In this document: positions 39,798 to 48,278 of the stretch, in pieces | How the letters are laid out: the number at the start of each line of letters is the position of its first letter | How positions within the stretch are numbered: position 1 is the first letter of the stretch | NCBI GenBank assembly: GCA_002706685.1 | Contig: PALV01000021.1 | Coordinates: 124,001 to 188,000 of the forward strand | Reading direction: 5' to 3' | From: Gammaproteobacteria bacterium | GTDB taxonomy: Bacteria > Pseudomonadota > Gammaproteobacteria > Pseudomonadales > Pseudohongiellaceae | Length of the DNA stretch: 64,000 nt | Program-made: the position numbers and the translations under genes | The notes under the pieces: generated by a model | What the model was told of the DNA's origin: nothing | Seen by the model: the letters and a program-made list of their open reading frames with translations, nothing else | Databases searched by the model: none

Positions 39798-39826
39798 AGT
39801 TGTGGTCAAGCTTTTTGAATTTCAAG
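39798..39826 (-). promoter_or_regulatory. Putative sigma32 (heat-shock) promoter of hsp20
   Basis: CTTGAAA - 14 nt - CCACAACT compared with consensus CTTGAAA - 13-17 nt - CCCCATNT; start site would lie just before the ROSE hairpins. Confidence 0.5.
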
Positions 39827-39887
39827 GGAGCCTGTGCAAAATTTCGTAAATTTTGTGCAGAGTCAGCAAAGCTGGTCTATAAACAGA

Positions 39888-40013
39888 ATGTGTACAGGGA
39901 ATGTACACGCTAGTCGTCAGGGAAGGCGGACACCGGAGAAAGCCCCTCGCTTCCTGCTGGATCCGGTGATGCAGTCGGGGTATCGGCCCATTACGGCCGA
40001 TACCCCGTTTTTT
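39888..40013 (+). ncRNA. Candidate intergenic sRNA, possible CsrA/RsmA-sequestering RNA
   Basis: TATAAA at 39878-39883; hairpin GTGTACA-GGGAA-TGTACAC (39890-39908); hairpin CGTC-AGGGAA-GGCG (39915-39928); CACCGGA/TCCGGTG (39931-39968); five GGA motifs; ends in a strong terminator; no + strand ORF explains the terminator. Confidence 0.5.
39976..40013 (+). terminator. Strong Rho-independent terminator
   Basis: CGGGGTATCGGCC-CATTAC-GGCCGATACCCCG, 13-bp perfect stem followed by T6. Confidence 0.92.
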
Positions 40014-40135
40014 GCCATTCGCCGGGACACCGCACCCACCCTTCTATACATTCGTGACTGCATGTATAATCTGTCTCCGGTTATTCAGGTTGCCGCGCGC
40101 AACCTTCAGTTCAGTGCCAAGCACAGGTATACAGC

Positions 40136-40747
40136 ATGCCACGCAGGACCAAAGAAGAGGCTGAGCGTACCAGACTGCGGATTCTGGAAGCCGCTGTGGA
40201 TACTTTCTTCGAGAAAGGTGTCGCCAAGGCTACACTGAACGATATCGCGATAAGAGCGCAGGTCACCCGTGGCGCAATTTACTGGCACTTCAAAAACAAG
40301 CTTGATGTTTTTGCTGCTCTGCACGAACAGCTGCATCAATCTGTTTCCGACACCATCCTTGAGGATCTGGAAAACGACCACCCTCACCCGCTCTTGCAAC
40401 TGGAACGACTGAGTACCGATCTACTCAGGGACCTCGAGAACGATGTCGGACGTTTCAAAATACTGACGATTTTCTTTCTCAAGTGTGACTATTCCGACGA
40501 AATGCTGAGCATCCTCCAATACCAGAACAAGAATCGGCGCGAAGGCATCGAACTGTTCTCGCGTTACTTCCAGCGAGCCAAACAGCATGGCCATCTGGCT
40601 GCAGACGTTGAGCCTCAGGTTTTAAGTGTTGCGCTCATGGCTTATCTGACAGGGATGGTCTACGAATACCTGACAGACCCTGACGCCATGGTCATGAAAA
40701 CCGAGGCCAGCAAGTACACTCGCCTGTTTTTCCGGAACATTGGCTGA
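40136..40747 (+). CDS. TetR/AcrR-family transcriptional regulator
   Basis: EEAERTRLRILEAAVDTFFEKGVAKATLNDIAIRAQVTRGAIYWHFKNKLDVFAALHEQL, a typical AcrR-like HTH. Confidence 0.93.
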   Translation: MPRRTKEEAERTRLRILEAAVDTFFEKGVAKATLNDIAIRAQVTRGAIYWHFKNKLDVFAALHEQLHQSVSDTILEDLENDHPHPLLQLERLSTDLLRDLENDVGRFKILTIFFLKCDYSDEMLSILQYQNKNRREGIELFSRYFQRAKQHGHLAADVEPQVLSVALMAYLTGMVYEYLTDPDAMVMKTEASKYTRLFFRNIG

Positions 40748-40834
40748 ATTTGCATCAGCGCTTACCGAAGCTGACGGATTACCCTATAATCAAAACGATT
40801 GTTCTGATCCACCAGATTATCAGGACGGACCTCC

Positions 40835-42502
40835 GTGTATGCCAGCCGCACACACACAGGGACGGCTCCCAGCCGCTTTTTGATTCTGGTAGCTGTGCCC
40901 GCTTCGGCCATTATTCACTTGCTGCTGGCAGCGGCATGGCCGGGTATTGACCTGCGGAACGAGCAGGCTGCGGCATCAAGCCTCAGTGTCGCGATTGATC
41001 TGGGAGCCAGTTATTCAGAAATCAGCGCTGTTGCTGGCAACCAGAATGCAAGCGATGCTGCCGCTGCGAGCACACCACCTGCTCCAGCATCCGCGGAATT
41101 CCCGCCCCTTGAGCCCTCGCCTGTTTTTGAAGCTTCAAGACCTGAAACCCCGGCCTTAGCTGTCACCGAGGCCGCAGCTGCCAGAGTGGCAGCTCCGCAA
41201 CAGCAAAATATGCCAACAAGCACTGCTGCCAGTGATCAGGCTGCTGCGATACCGGTAGCAGCCACGCCGACCCCAGCGCAAAGCGCTGAGCAGCCAGACA
41301 TGGAGCCAGCAACAGATCCCCCGCCAGAAATCATGCCGCCGCCCATCACTCAGCCTGTTTCCATGACCACACAGCAGGAACTGGCTGAGGTGATCGAACA
41401 ACTGCAATCTACCACCGAGGCATCTCTGACAGAGGTGCTGGAGCAGCTGACTACTCAGCCGCCTGAAGGTTATGAGATAAGCGTTTCACAGTTAGCAGAA
41501 TCTGGTCCCACGGCGTTAAGCAGCTACCGGGTGACCATTCAGACCGAGCTTGGCGACGGTCTCGCCAGTACGGAGCTTACAATAACTGAACGTCCATTCT
41601 CCTGGTATGCCAAGTTTATTAATCGCTGGGACAATGATGTGATCATGGCTAACGACCAGATTTTTGGTCGTTTCCACTCGAACAGCCCGGTGAACCTTGA
41701 AACCGACTGGCGCGCCAGGCCACTCTTTGCAGGCCCTGTCACACTGGCCACGCATCAGTCTATCGGTCGCCGCCTGCGCGAATCCGACATATTCACAGAC
41801 GAAGTGGAAACCGGCATTGGCCGCATTGATATGCCTGATGCCATTGTGCCAGCAGTTTTCCCGGGACAAGGCAGCGGACTCCAGGTGATCAGCTATGATC
41901 AGTACACACAGCTTACCTTCCTGGGTGCAGATGGTTTTAACTGGTATCAGCCCGACACCCAGCTCGGTGGCCACCAGGCATTGACTGATGATATGCTGAT
42001 TATTGCCGGCACCGACGACAGCCGGTTTGATGTATCCGGCACCATACATGGGCAGGTCGCCATCTACTCTCCGCGCCGTATCACGATTACTGATGACCTG
42101 GTTTATGCCGACCAGAGCGCCGGCGCAAATCACCTGCTCAGCCTGACCAGCAACGGCAGCATCGAGATAGCCAATCCCTCAGTCACCGGACCGGGTGATC
42201 TGATCATTCACGGCGCCCTGTTTGCGCGTCAGCGCTTCAGTGTAAGGCGTTATAACACACGCGCGCAGGGGCGCCTGCATATCATGGGCACCCTGGTGGC
42301 CGGCTCAATCTCGGCGACCGAGCCTCGCTACACAACGCTGGTTGAATATGACAGCCGTTTCGAATCAATCAGACCACCTGCCTTCCCGACCACAGGCCTG
42401 TTCGATATGAGCGAATGGGATCGCGAATGGACGATTACAGCAGTACCTGACGCATTTCCTGAAGGCGCTGATGGCATTGCTCGGCAACCGGCAGACGAAT
42501 AA
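40835..42502 (+). CDS. Hypothetical membrane-anchored protein: TonB-like N-terminus, Pro/Ala-rich linker, C-terminal beta-helix-like (DUF4900/bactofilin-like) region
   Basis: Single N-terminal hydrophobic segment FLILVAVPASAIIHLLLAAAWP; Ala/Pro/Glu-rich linker; WDNDVIMANDQIFGRFHSNSPVNL and SNGSIEIANPSVTGPGDLIIHGALFARQRFSVRRYNTRAQGRLHIMGTLVAGSI. Confidence 0.6.
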   Translation: MYASRTHTGTAPSRFLILVAVPASAIIHLLLAAAWPGIDLRNEQAAASSLSVAIDLGASYSEISAVAGNQNASDAAAASTPPAPASAEFPPLEPSPVFEASRPETPALAVTEAAAARVAAPQQQNMPTSTAASDQAAAIPVAATPTPAQSAEQPDMEPATDPPPEIMPPPITQPVSMTTQQELAEVIEQLQSTTEASLTEVLEQLTTQPPEGYEISVSQLAESGPTALSSYRVTIQTELGDGLASTELTITERPFSWYAKFINRWDNDVIMANDQIFGRFHSNSPVNLETDWRARPLFAGPVTLATHQSIGRRLRESDIFTDEVETGIGRIDMPDAIVPAVFPGQGSGLQVISYDQYTQLTFLGADGFNWYQPDTQLGGHQALTDDMLIIAGTDDSRFDVSGTIHGQVAIYSPRRITITDDLVYADQSAGANHLLSLTSNGSIEIANPSVTGPGDLIIHGALFARQRFSVRRYNTRAQGRLHIMGTLVAGSISATEPRYTTLVEYDSRFESIRPPAFPTTGLFDMSEWDREWTITAVPDAFPEGADGIARQPADE

Positions 42503-43853
42503 TGCAGGCCTCAAGAAGAGAAATGGCAACATCCCTTTCTTCGCTCTGCCAGTAGTCGCTGGAGCTATTTAGGTAGGCGGCTTCCAGATTGACCTGAAAT
42601 ACACTGCGGCTGGGGCTCTCCAGATCTTTGCCAAGATACTCGTGATAAACAGATATCACCTGACCCCATTGTTGATTCTCCCAGTGTCTGGCTGCCAGCG
42701 ACATGTAATATTGCTCTATCGCCTGCAGCGCACCGGCGCGGATCACATGGGCGTCACGCAGTTGATCTGGCGTTTCGGCAAGCAGGGCCTCAGCCAGCCC
42801 AAGCCCTTCCTCAACCTTGTTATTGCTCAGCATCCACTCGGCATGATGCGACTGCAAAAGCAGCATGGGCAGCAGCGTATCTCTATCGGTGAAGCGATGC
42901 TGCTCGAACAGGGACACCGATTGCCAGTCAGACAAATAGGGGTCGATTCTCGACATCAGCGCCGTCCAGGCAGCCTCGTCATGTCGCTTCAGGTAGTCAG
43001 CCTCCTGGTAGTAATAGACCAGACGGTTATGCTGTGCCACAAGGTCATCCGCCTGCATCAGCCCCTTAAGCTCGGCCATGCGCAGTCGGTCGGCATAGTT
43101 CATGCGGTCAACACTGATATGTTGCACCCACATATTCTCAAAGCCCAGTTCAGCAGCGCTGATCTGGCGACGACTTTCATAGTCGCTATAGTCTGCCACC
43201 ACCAGTCGGCGCTCAGAAAACCATTGCTCGGCCTGCCGCGCAAAAAATTCGGGATCGCGAATTACATCGAATCCGTCCTCGGATGTTGTCTCAACTTCTA
43301 TTATCTGTCCGTCGTCCAGCATCAGCTGCGCAAAAGCATGGCTGGGCATGATGACGCCACTGGGGTTCAGACCCAGGTATTCCGCCAGCACGATATAGAG
43401 CAGCGCCGAACTGATACAGTTATAAACCCCGGTATCCAGGATCTCGGCCATGGCACTCTGATTGGCATCATAGCCGGCGCCAAAAAAATGCCGATGCATC
43501 AGCCGCAACAATAGCGCGCCTGTTTCACGCGGACTGTCAGCCTCGATCAGTTCATCGTGGCTGGCCAGGAAACTCAGCAGTTGTTCCCGATAGTGGTGAT
43601 AGTCGGCTTCTGAGCGGACAGTCCCGGATGCCACTAAAAACAGGGCCAGCAGCTCGTCAGCGCTGGCCTGTTGCGCAGAAGGCCCTGTGAACAGGTCTAT
43701 GACCTGCGTCTCAAACGCGGTCAGAGCGGTCCAGGCGGGCTGGCCAGGGACAGCAAATGCGCTGCGGTCAATATCGCGCTCGTCTGCACTGGCGGCCACA
43801 CTGATCCAGAGCGTCAGCCACAGTGTGCCGAGCAGATACAGTGTTTTTGCCAT
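42435..43853 (-). CDS. Hypothetical exported protein with transglutaminase-like region and helical repeats
   Basis: Signal peptide MAKTLYLLGTLWLTLWISVAASA; ILDTGVYNCISSALLYIVLAEYLGLNPSGVIMPSHAFAQLML resembles a transglutaminase-like Cys/His region. Start refined from 43928. Confidence 0.6.
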   Translation of the reverse strand: MAKTLYLLGTLWLTLWISVAASADERDIDRSAFAVPGQPAWTALTAFETQVIDLFTGPSAQQASADELLALFLVASGTVRSEADYHHYREQLLSFLASHDELIEADSPRETGALLLRLMHRHFFGAGYDANQSAMAEILDTGVYNCISSALLYIVLAEYLGLNPSGVIMPSHAFAQLMLDDGQIIEVETTSEDGFDVIRDPEFFARQAEQWFSERRLVVADYSDYESRRQISAAELGFENMWVQHISVDRMNYADRLRMAELKGLMQADDLVAQHNRLVYYYQEADYLKRHDEAAWTALMSRIDPYLSDWQSVSLFEQHRFTDRDTLLPMLLLQSHHAEWMLSNNKVEEGLGLAEALLAETPDQLRDAHVIRAGALQAIEQYYMSLAARHWENQQWGQVISVYHEYLGKDLESPSRSVFQVNLEAAYLNSSSDYWQSEERDVAISLLEACIIRLPVAEQCHQRLQEMRQVLL

Positions 43854-43872
43854 GGCGACCCGCCTCCAGGTG

Positions 43873-45108
43873 TCAGACCTTAACCTCGATCGTATTGATA
43901 ACCCGCAATGCTTTGGCAATAGCTTCATCTACCGAACCACCGTTGGCAAGCGCCACGCCCATGCGTCGCTCACCACGCACTTCCGGCTTGCCAAACAGGC
44001 GCAAGTCGGTGTCTGGCTCACTCAGTGCCTGCGCCAGATTACTGAAGCTCACGCAGTCCGAATCCCCCGCAACCAGCAGCACCGCAGACGCTGAGGGGCC
44101 GCGCTGCCTGATCAGCGGAACCGGCAGGCCCAGTATGGCGCGCGCATGAAGGGCAAACTCGGACAGGTTTTGCGAAATCAGTGTGATCAGCCCGGTATCG
44201 TGAGGTCGCGGTGACACCTCGCTGAAATAGACCTGATCACCTTTAACAAACAGTTCAACGCCGAACAGACCATAACCACCCAGGGCGCCCGTTACCGCCT
44301 CAGCCACCTCGCGGGCGCGGGCCAGGGCCTGATCACTCATTGCCTGCGGTTGCCAGGACTCACGATAGTCGCCCCGCTCCTGGCGATGTCCGATCGGCTC
44401 GCAGAAACTGGTGCCGTCGCGGTGACGGACGGTCAGCAGCGTAATTTCATAGTCAAAATCAACAAAACCCTCAACAATCACCCGGCCTTTGCCGCTACGA
44501 CCGCCGGACTGCGCATACTCCCAGGCTGCATTCATGTCCGCAGCAGTCCGGACAATACTTTGTCCCTTGCCCGAGGATGACATGATGGGTTTCACAACAC
44601 AGGGAATGCCAACATCCTTGATGGCGTCGAGATACTGGGTTCTGGTGTCGGCAAAGCGATACGGTGAGGTCGGCAGACCCAGTTCTTCCGCCGCCAGACG
44701 GCGGATACCTTCACGGTTCATGGTAAGCTGTGCGGCGCGGGCGGTAGGAATGACCTGCCAGCCCTCTGCTTCGAGAGCCACCAGCTCCTGAGTCGCAATG
44801 GCTTCAATTTCCGGAACAATCAGGTGGGGCTGTTCCTGCTCTACGATAGCCCTGACCGCACGGGCATCCAGCATGTCAATTACGTGGCTGCGATGCGCAA
44901 CCTGCATGGCAGGCGCGTTGTCATAGCGATCTACCGCAATTACTTCGCAGCCAAGTCTTTGCAGCTCAATGACTACTTCTTTGCCAAGTTCGCCACTGCC
45001 CAGCAGCATTATCCGCGTGGCAGTTGCCGATAAGGGCGTGCCTATGGCTGTCGCGCCCGAACTTCTGCCCTGATCTGTGTTGTGTTCTTTGTCATTTGGG
45101 GTTTTCAA
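43873..45108 (-). CDS. purT: Formate-dependent phosphoribosylglycinamide formyltransferase
   Basis: [109 protein letters not shown]. Confidence 0.95.
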   Translation of the reverse strand: MKTPNDKEHNTDQGRSSGATAIGTPLSATATRIMLLGSGELGKEVVIELQRLGCEVIAVDRYDNAPAMQVAHRSHVIDMLDARAVRAIVEQEQPHLIVPEIEAIATQELVALEAEGWQVIPTARAAQLTMNREGIRRLAAEELGLPTSPYRFADTRTQYLDAIKDVGIPCVVKPIMSSSGKGQSIVRTAADMNAAWEYAQSGGRSGKGRVIVEGFVDFDYEITLLTVRHRDGTSFCEPIGHRQERGDYRESWQPQAMSDQALARAREVAEAVTGALGGYGLFGVELFVKGDQVYFSEVSPRPHDTGLITLISQNLSEFALHARAILGLPVPLIRQRGPSASAVLLVAGDSDCVSFSNLAQALSEPDTDLRLFGKPEVRGERRMGVALANGGSVDEAIAKALRVINTIEVKV

Positions 45109-45323
45109 AATCGTTCTGCTCTTTCGTTGGTCCTGTATTGATACATCAGCGTCACTCAGTGTTGCCTGCCACTAGCCAGCTACCTGCTCGTTGCGCTGCG
45201 TCTATCCCTCGCATTCTTTCAGAACGTTTGCTCGGATGGAAGGACTTTGGTCATTGGTTTAAGCTTTGCAGGAACAGGAAAATCCGGCAAGCTGCGTATC
45301 GCGCTCAAACACGGAAAAACAGC

Positions 45324-46286
45324 ATGACTAGCAGACAGACGAATATCCGGGCCGTCATTCTGGATGCCGCAACACTGGGTTCAGATATCGATTTCTCGCC
45401 TCTGCAAAAAATCACCGACACACTGGAAATACATGATAATACGTTGTCGGATCCGAACTCAGATGAAGTAGTTTCAAGACTGCAGCATGCAAACGTCGCG
45501 ATAACGAATAAAGTTGTGCTGGACGCACAGGCGCTTGCGGCACTACCCAATCTGCGTTTGATCTGCGTGATGGCCACAGGCACCAACAATATTGACCTGG
45601 AGGCTGCTCAGCGCCTGGATATCGAAGTCCGCAACATAACAGCCTATGGAACTGCGAGTGTTGCCCAGCACACCTTCATGTTGATGCTCGCACTGGCCAA
45701 CCGCCTGCCGCTCTATCAGGACGAGTTGCGACGTGGCCGCTGGCAGTCCAGTGAACACTTCTGTCTGCTGAATCACACAACCATGCAGTTGGCAGGCAGG
45801 CATCTGGTGCTTGTCGGACAGGGAGAACTGGGATCACGTGTCTCAATGCTGGCCAGGGCCATGGATATGACTGTCAGTTTCGCCGCCCGTCCGGGCAATG
45901 AGTCGTCAGATCACCGCCCTGCTCTGGACGCCTTACTGGCCGACGCAGACATTATCTCACTGCATTGTCCCCTGACAGATGCAAGCCGTCACCTGATCAA
46001 TGCCCGTCGGCTGCAAAGCATCAAGCCAGGCTGTCTGTTGATCAACTGCGCCCGCGGTGGCCTGATTGACGAACTGGCAGCGCTGACAGCTTTGCGTGAC
46101 GGCCGGCTGGGCGGACTGGCTGTTGATGTGCTGCCCGAGGAGCCACCGCGCAATGGCCACCCCTTGCTGCAGGCGCTGGAGGACCCTCTCAACCTGATTG
46201 TGACGCCACACAACGCCTGGATCTCACCAGAGGCCCGACAGACCGTTATTGATAAAACCGCAGCCAATATTCAGCGGGGCTGGTGA
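45324..46286 (+). CDS. D-2-hydroxyacid dehydrogenase (glycerate/hydroxypyruvate reductase-like)
   Basis: MATGTNNIDLEAAQRLDIEVRNITAYGTASVAQHTFMLML; LVGQGELGSRVSMLARAMDM; LINCARGGLIDELAAL; VTPHNAWISPEARQ. Start refined from 45024. Confidence 0.9.
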   Translation: MTSRQTNIRAVILDAATLGSDIDFSPLQKITDTLEIHDNTLSDPNSDEVVSRLQHANVAITNKVVLDAQALAALPNLRLICVMATGTNNIDLEAAQRLDIEVRNITAYGTASVAQHTFMLMLALANRLPLYQDELRRGRWQSSEHFCLLNHTTMQLAGRHLVLVGQGELGSRVSMLARAMDMTVSFAARPGNESSDHRPALDALLADADIISLHCPLTDASRHLINARRLQSIKPGCLLINCARGGLIDELAALTALRDGRLGGLAVDVLPEEPPRNGHPLLQALEDPLNLIVTPHNAWISPEARQTVIDKTAANIQRGW

Positions 46287-46303
46287 GTCCTGCCGCCTTG
46301 CTG

Positions 46304-48226
46304 CTATCGGGCCGGCCGAAACGCCAGTAGTGTATTACCTGCCTGTTGACGGAAACGGTCATAGCCAGACCCGACGAATAACATGCCAGCGCCTGCCGCA
46401 ATCGACTGAGCGTCAATCGAACCGCCTCGCGCCGCAACGCCATTAACGGTATCAAAGCCCACTGCCGTGTCATACTCAAACAGTATCTGGCCAGTCTCGG
46501 TATCAAAGATAAACAGTCGCCCATCGATATTTCCGGCCACCAGTGCACCATCGATAACCAGTGGCATGGCTGAAAAACCGTAGCGCGCCTGACAACCCGA
46601 CACGCGTTCGTCCCGGCCATTGGCACAGTCCGGTCGCGACAGGTAGGACCAGGTTGGCTCACCGTCAGCGAGCTCAAAGGCGTGTACACCAGCCTTGATG
46701 ACATCATCGCTGCGACCGCCACCATTAGGATCGTTGATCGGCAACAGCACCTTGTCTCCGGCAACAGCCACACCCCAGTGATTGCCACCCAGAGCGCCGC
46801 CTTCACCGACACGCTGCTGCCAGACAAGCTCGCCATTGTCCGGGTTCAGGGCCCACAAATGACCTGATTTCTGGCCGGCAACCAGTCGCTCGCTGCCATC
46901 TGCCAGCGTGACACGAATCGCCGCTCCACCAAAATCCCAGTCCTTGATAATGCTGTCCTGCTCTGAGGGACAATTGGGTCCGTACTCACGGCCGGTGCAG
47001 GCCATATTCCAGACGTCATTGGCGACGGCCTGAAACAGCCAACGCTGCTCGCCAGTGTCCATATCCAGCGCGATGATGGCATTACTGGTATCAGTCGCCG
47101 GCAGTGAGGTATTTTCGCCGGTCGTGACATAAAGCTGTCGACGTTCCGGATCCAGTCCGGGACTCGACCAGATTGGCGCGCCGGACGGCCCTCGCAGACG
47201 AACACCAACAGAATTGCGCTGCCCTGTATACTCGGCCGGCGGCATGGTGACATAGGTCCAGATACGTTCGCCACTGGCTGCATCAAGAGCCAACACCCCG
47301 CCGCGCCCATCACAGCACTCGTGAGTTGGCTCGCCACCACGCTGAACGCCCGAAGCAGAGACCGGCACATACAGACGCTGATCATGGTACATGGGCACTC
47401 CGGTGAGCCGGGAATGCACACCTTCGTCGATCGTGCCATCAATCAGCCAGCGGCGTTCACCTGTCAGCGGATTTACCGCGTGCAGCCGCGCCCGTTCGTC
47501 AGAGACATAAAGAAGTTGTGAGCCATCATCCAGTGCACCACTGAGCACGGCAGAACCACGCAGCGCGGCACCGGCATCGTAACTCCACTGAACACAACCG
47601 GATTCAACGTGCAGTGCCAGAACCTTGCCAGACGCCCCGGCGGGATAGAACAGTGTGTCACCAGCAATGGCCGGTGATGAGCGCAGGCCGCCGACACCAG
47701 GGATGCCCAGCGCCCAGGCCAGCTCCAGATTGCCCATATCCTCATGACTCAAGCCGCTTTGTGCAGCGGACAGCTGGCGGGAAAAAGCCAGGTCACCACC
47801 TGCATGACTCAGATGCACAGGGCTCAGGCTGATGGTATTGTTATCGTCGGCACACAGATTACTGCTGATCCACTCATCAGACACTTCGGCAATCGCCAGA
47901 TAGTCAACCAGAGTATCTCGCTGTTCGTCAGTCAATTGCTGGCCCTGAATCGCCATGGGGCCAGAAGTGAGAGTGTAGTGAAGCGCCTGCGCAGTCATTG
48001 ACTGCAGTGCTTCAAAACTGGCGGCACGTGGATCACCCCCTTCATGGCAGGCAGCGCAGTAGGTCTGATAGATGTCCTCACCGGGGTGAACATCCGTACT
48101 GGTTTCCGGCGCGGGCTGACTGACCGGCTCCTGAGCCAGGACAGGTGCCATGCCAGGCAACTCGAGATTTTGACTGGCCAGGAAAACCAGCAGCGCAGCA
48201 GCCACTGGCAATGATAAACGTCGCAT
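46304..48226 (-). CDS. PQQ-binding beta-propeller protein with N-terminal cytochrome c; paralogue of 9642-11504
   Basis: CAACH heme motif; VLALHVESGCVQWSYDAGAALRG; THECCDGRGGVLALDAASGERIWTYV; shared C-terminal NGVAARGGSIDAQ segment. Confidence 0.82.
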   Translation of the reverse strand: MRRLSLPVAAALLVFLASQNLELPGMAPVLAQEPVSQPAPETSTDVHPGEDIYQTYCAACHEGGDPRAASFEALQSMTAQALHYTLTSGPMAIQGQQLTDEQRDTLVDYLAIAEVSDEWISSNLCADDNNTISLSPVHLSHAGGDLAFSRQLSAAQSGLSHEDMGNLELAWALGIPGVGGLRSSPAIAGDTLFYPAGASGKVLALHVESGCVQWSYDAGAALRGSAVLSGALDDGSQLLYVSDERARLHAVNPLTGERRWLIDGTIDEGVHSRLTGVPMYHDQRLYVPVSASGVQRGGEPTHECCDGRGGVLALDAASGERIWTYVTMPPAEYTGQRNSVGVRLRGPSGAPIWSSPGLDPERRQLYVTTGENTSLPATDTSNAIIALDMDTGEQRWLFQAVANDVWNMACTGREYGPNCPSEQDSIIKDWDFGGAAIRVTLADGSERLVAGQKSGHLWALNPDNGELVWQQRVGEGGALGGNHWGVAVAGDKVLLPINDPNGGGRSDDVIKAGVHAFELADGEPTWSYLSRPDCANGRDERVSGCQARYGFSAMPLVIDGALVAGNIDGRLFIFDTETGQILFEYDTAVGFDTVNGVAARGGSIDAQSIAAGAGMLFVGSGYDRFRQQAGNTLLAFRPAR

Positions 48227-48278
48227 ATCAGTGATCTCATTATTGTTTTGGTAATGACACCACTGACATTAGCGCAGA

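Noticed and set aside
39888-40013. tRNA or 6S RNA in the hsp20/tetR intergenic region
   Set aside because: No cloverleaf/T-loop (GTTCRANNC) and no long terminal pairing or central bubble as in 6S RNA; the GGA hairpins fit a CsrA-binding RNA better.
42642-43514. 290-aa + strand ORF inside the transglutaminase-like gene
   Set aside because: The minus ORF has signal peptide, domain logic and operon context; the antisense frame does not.
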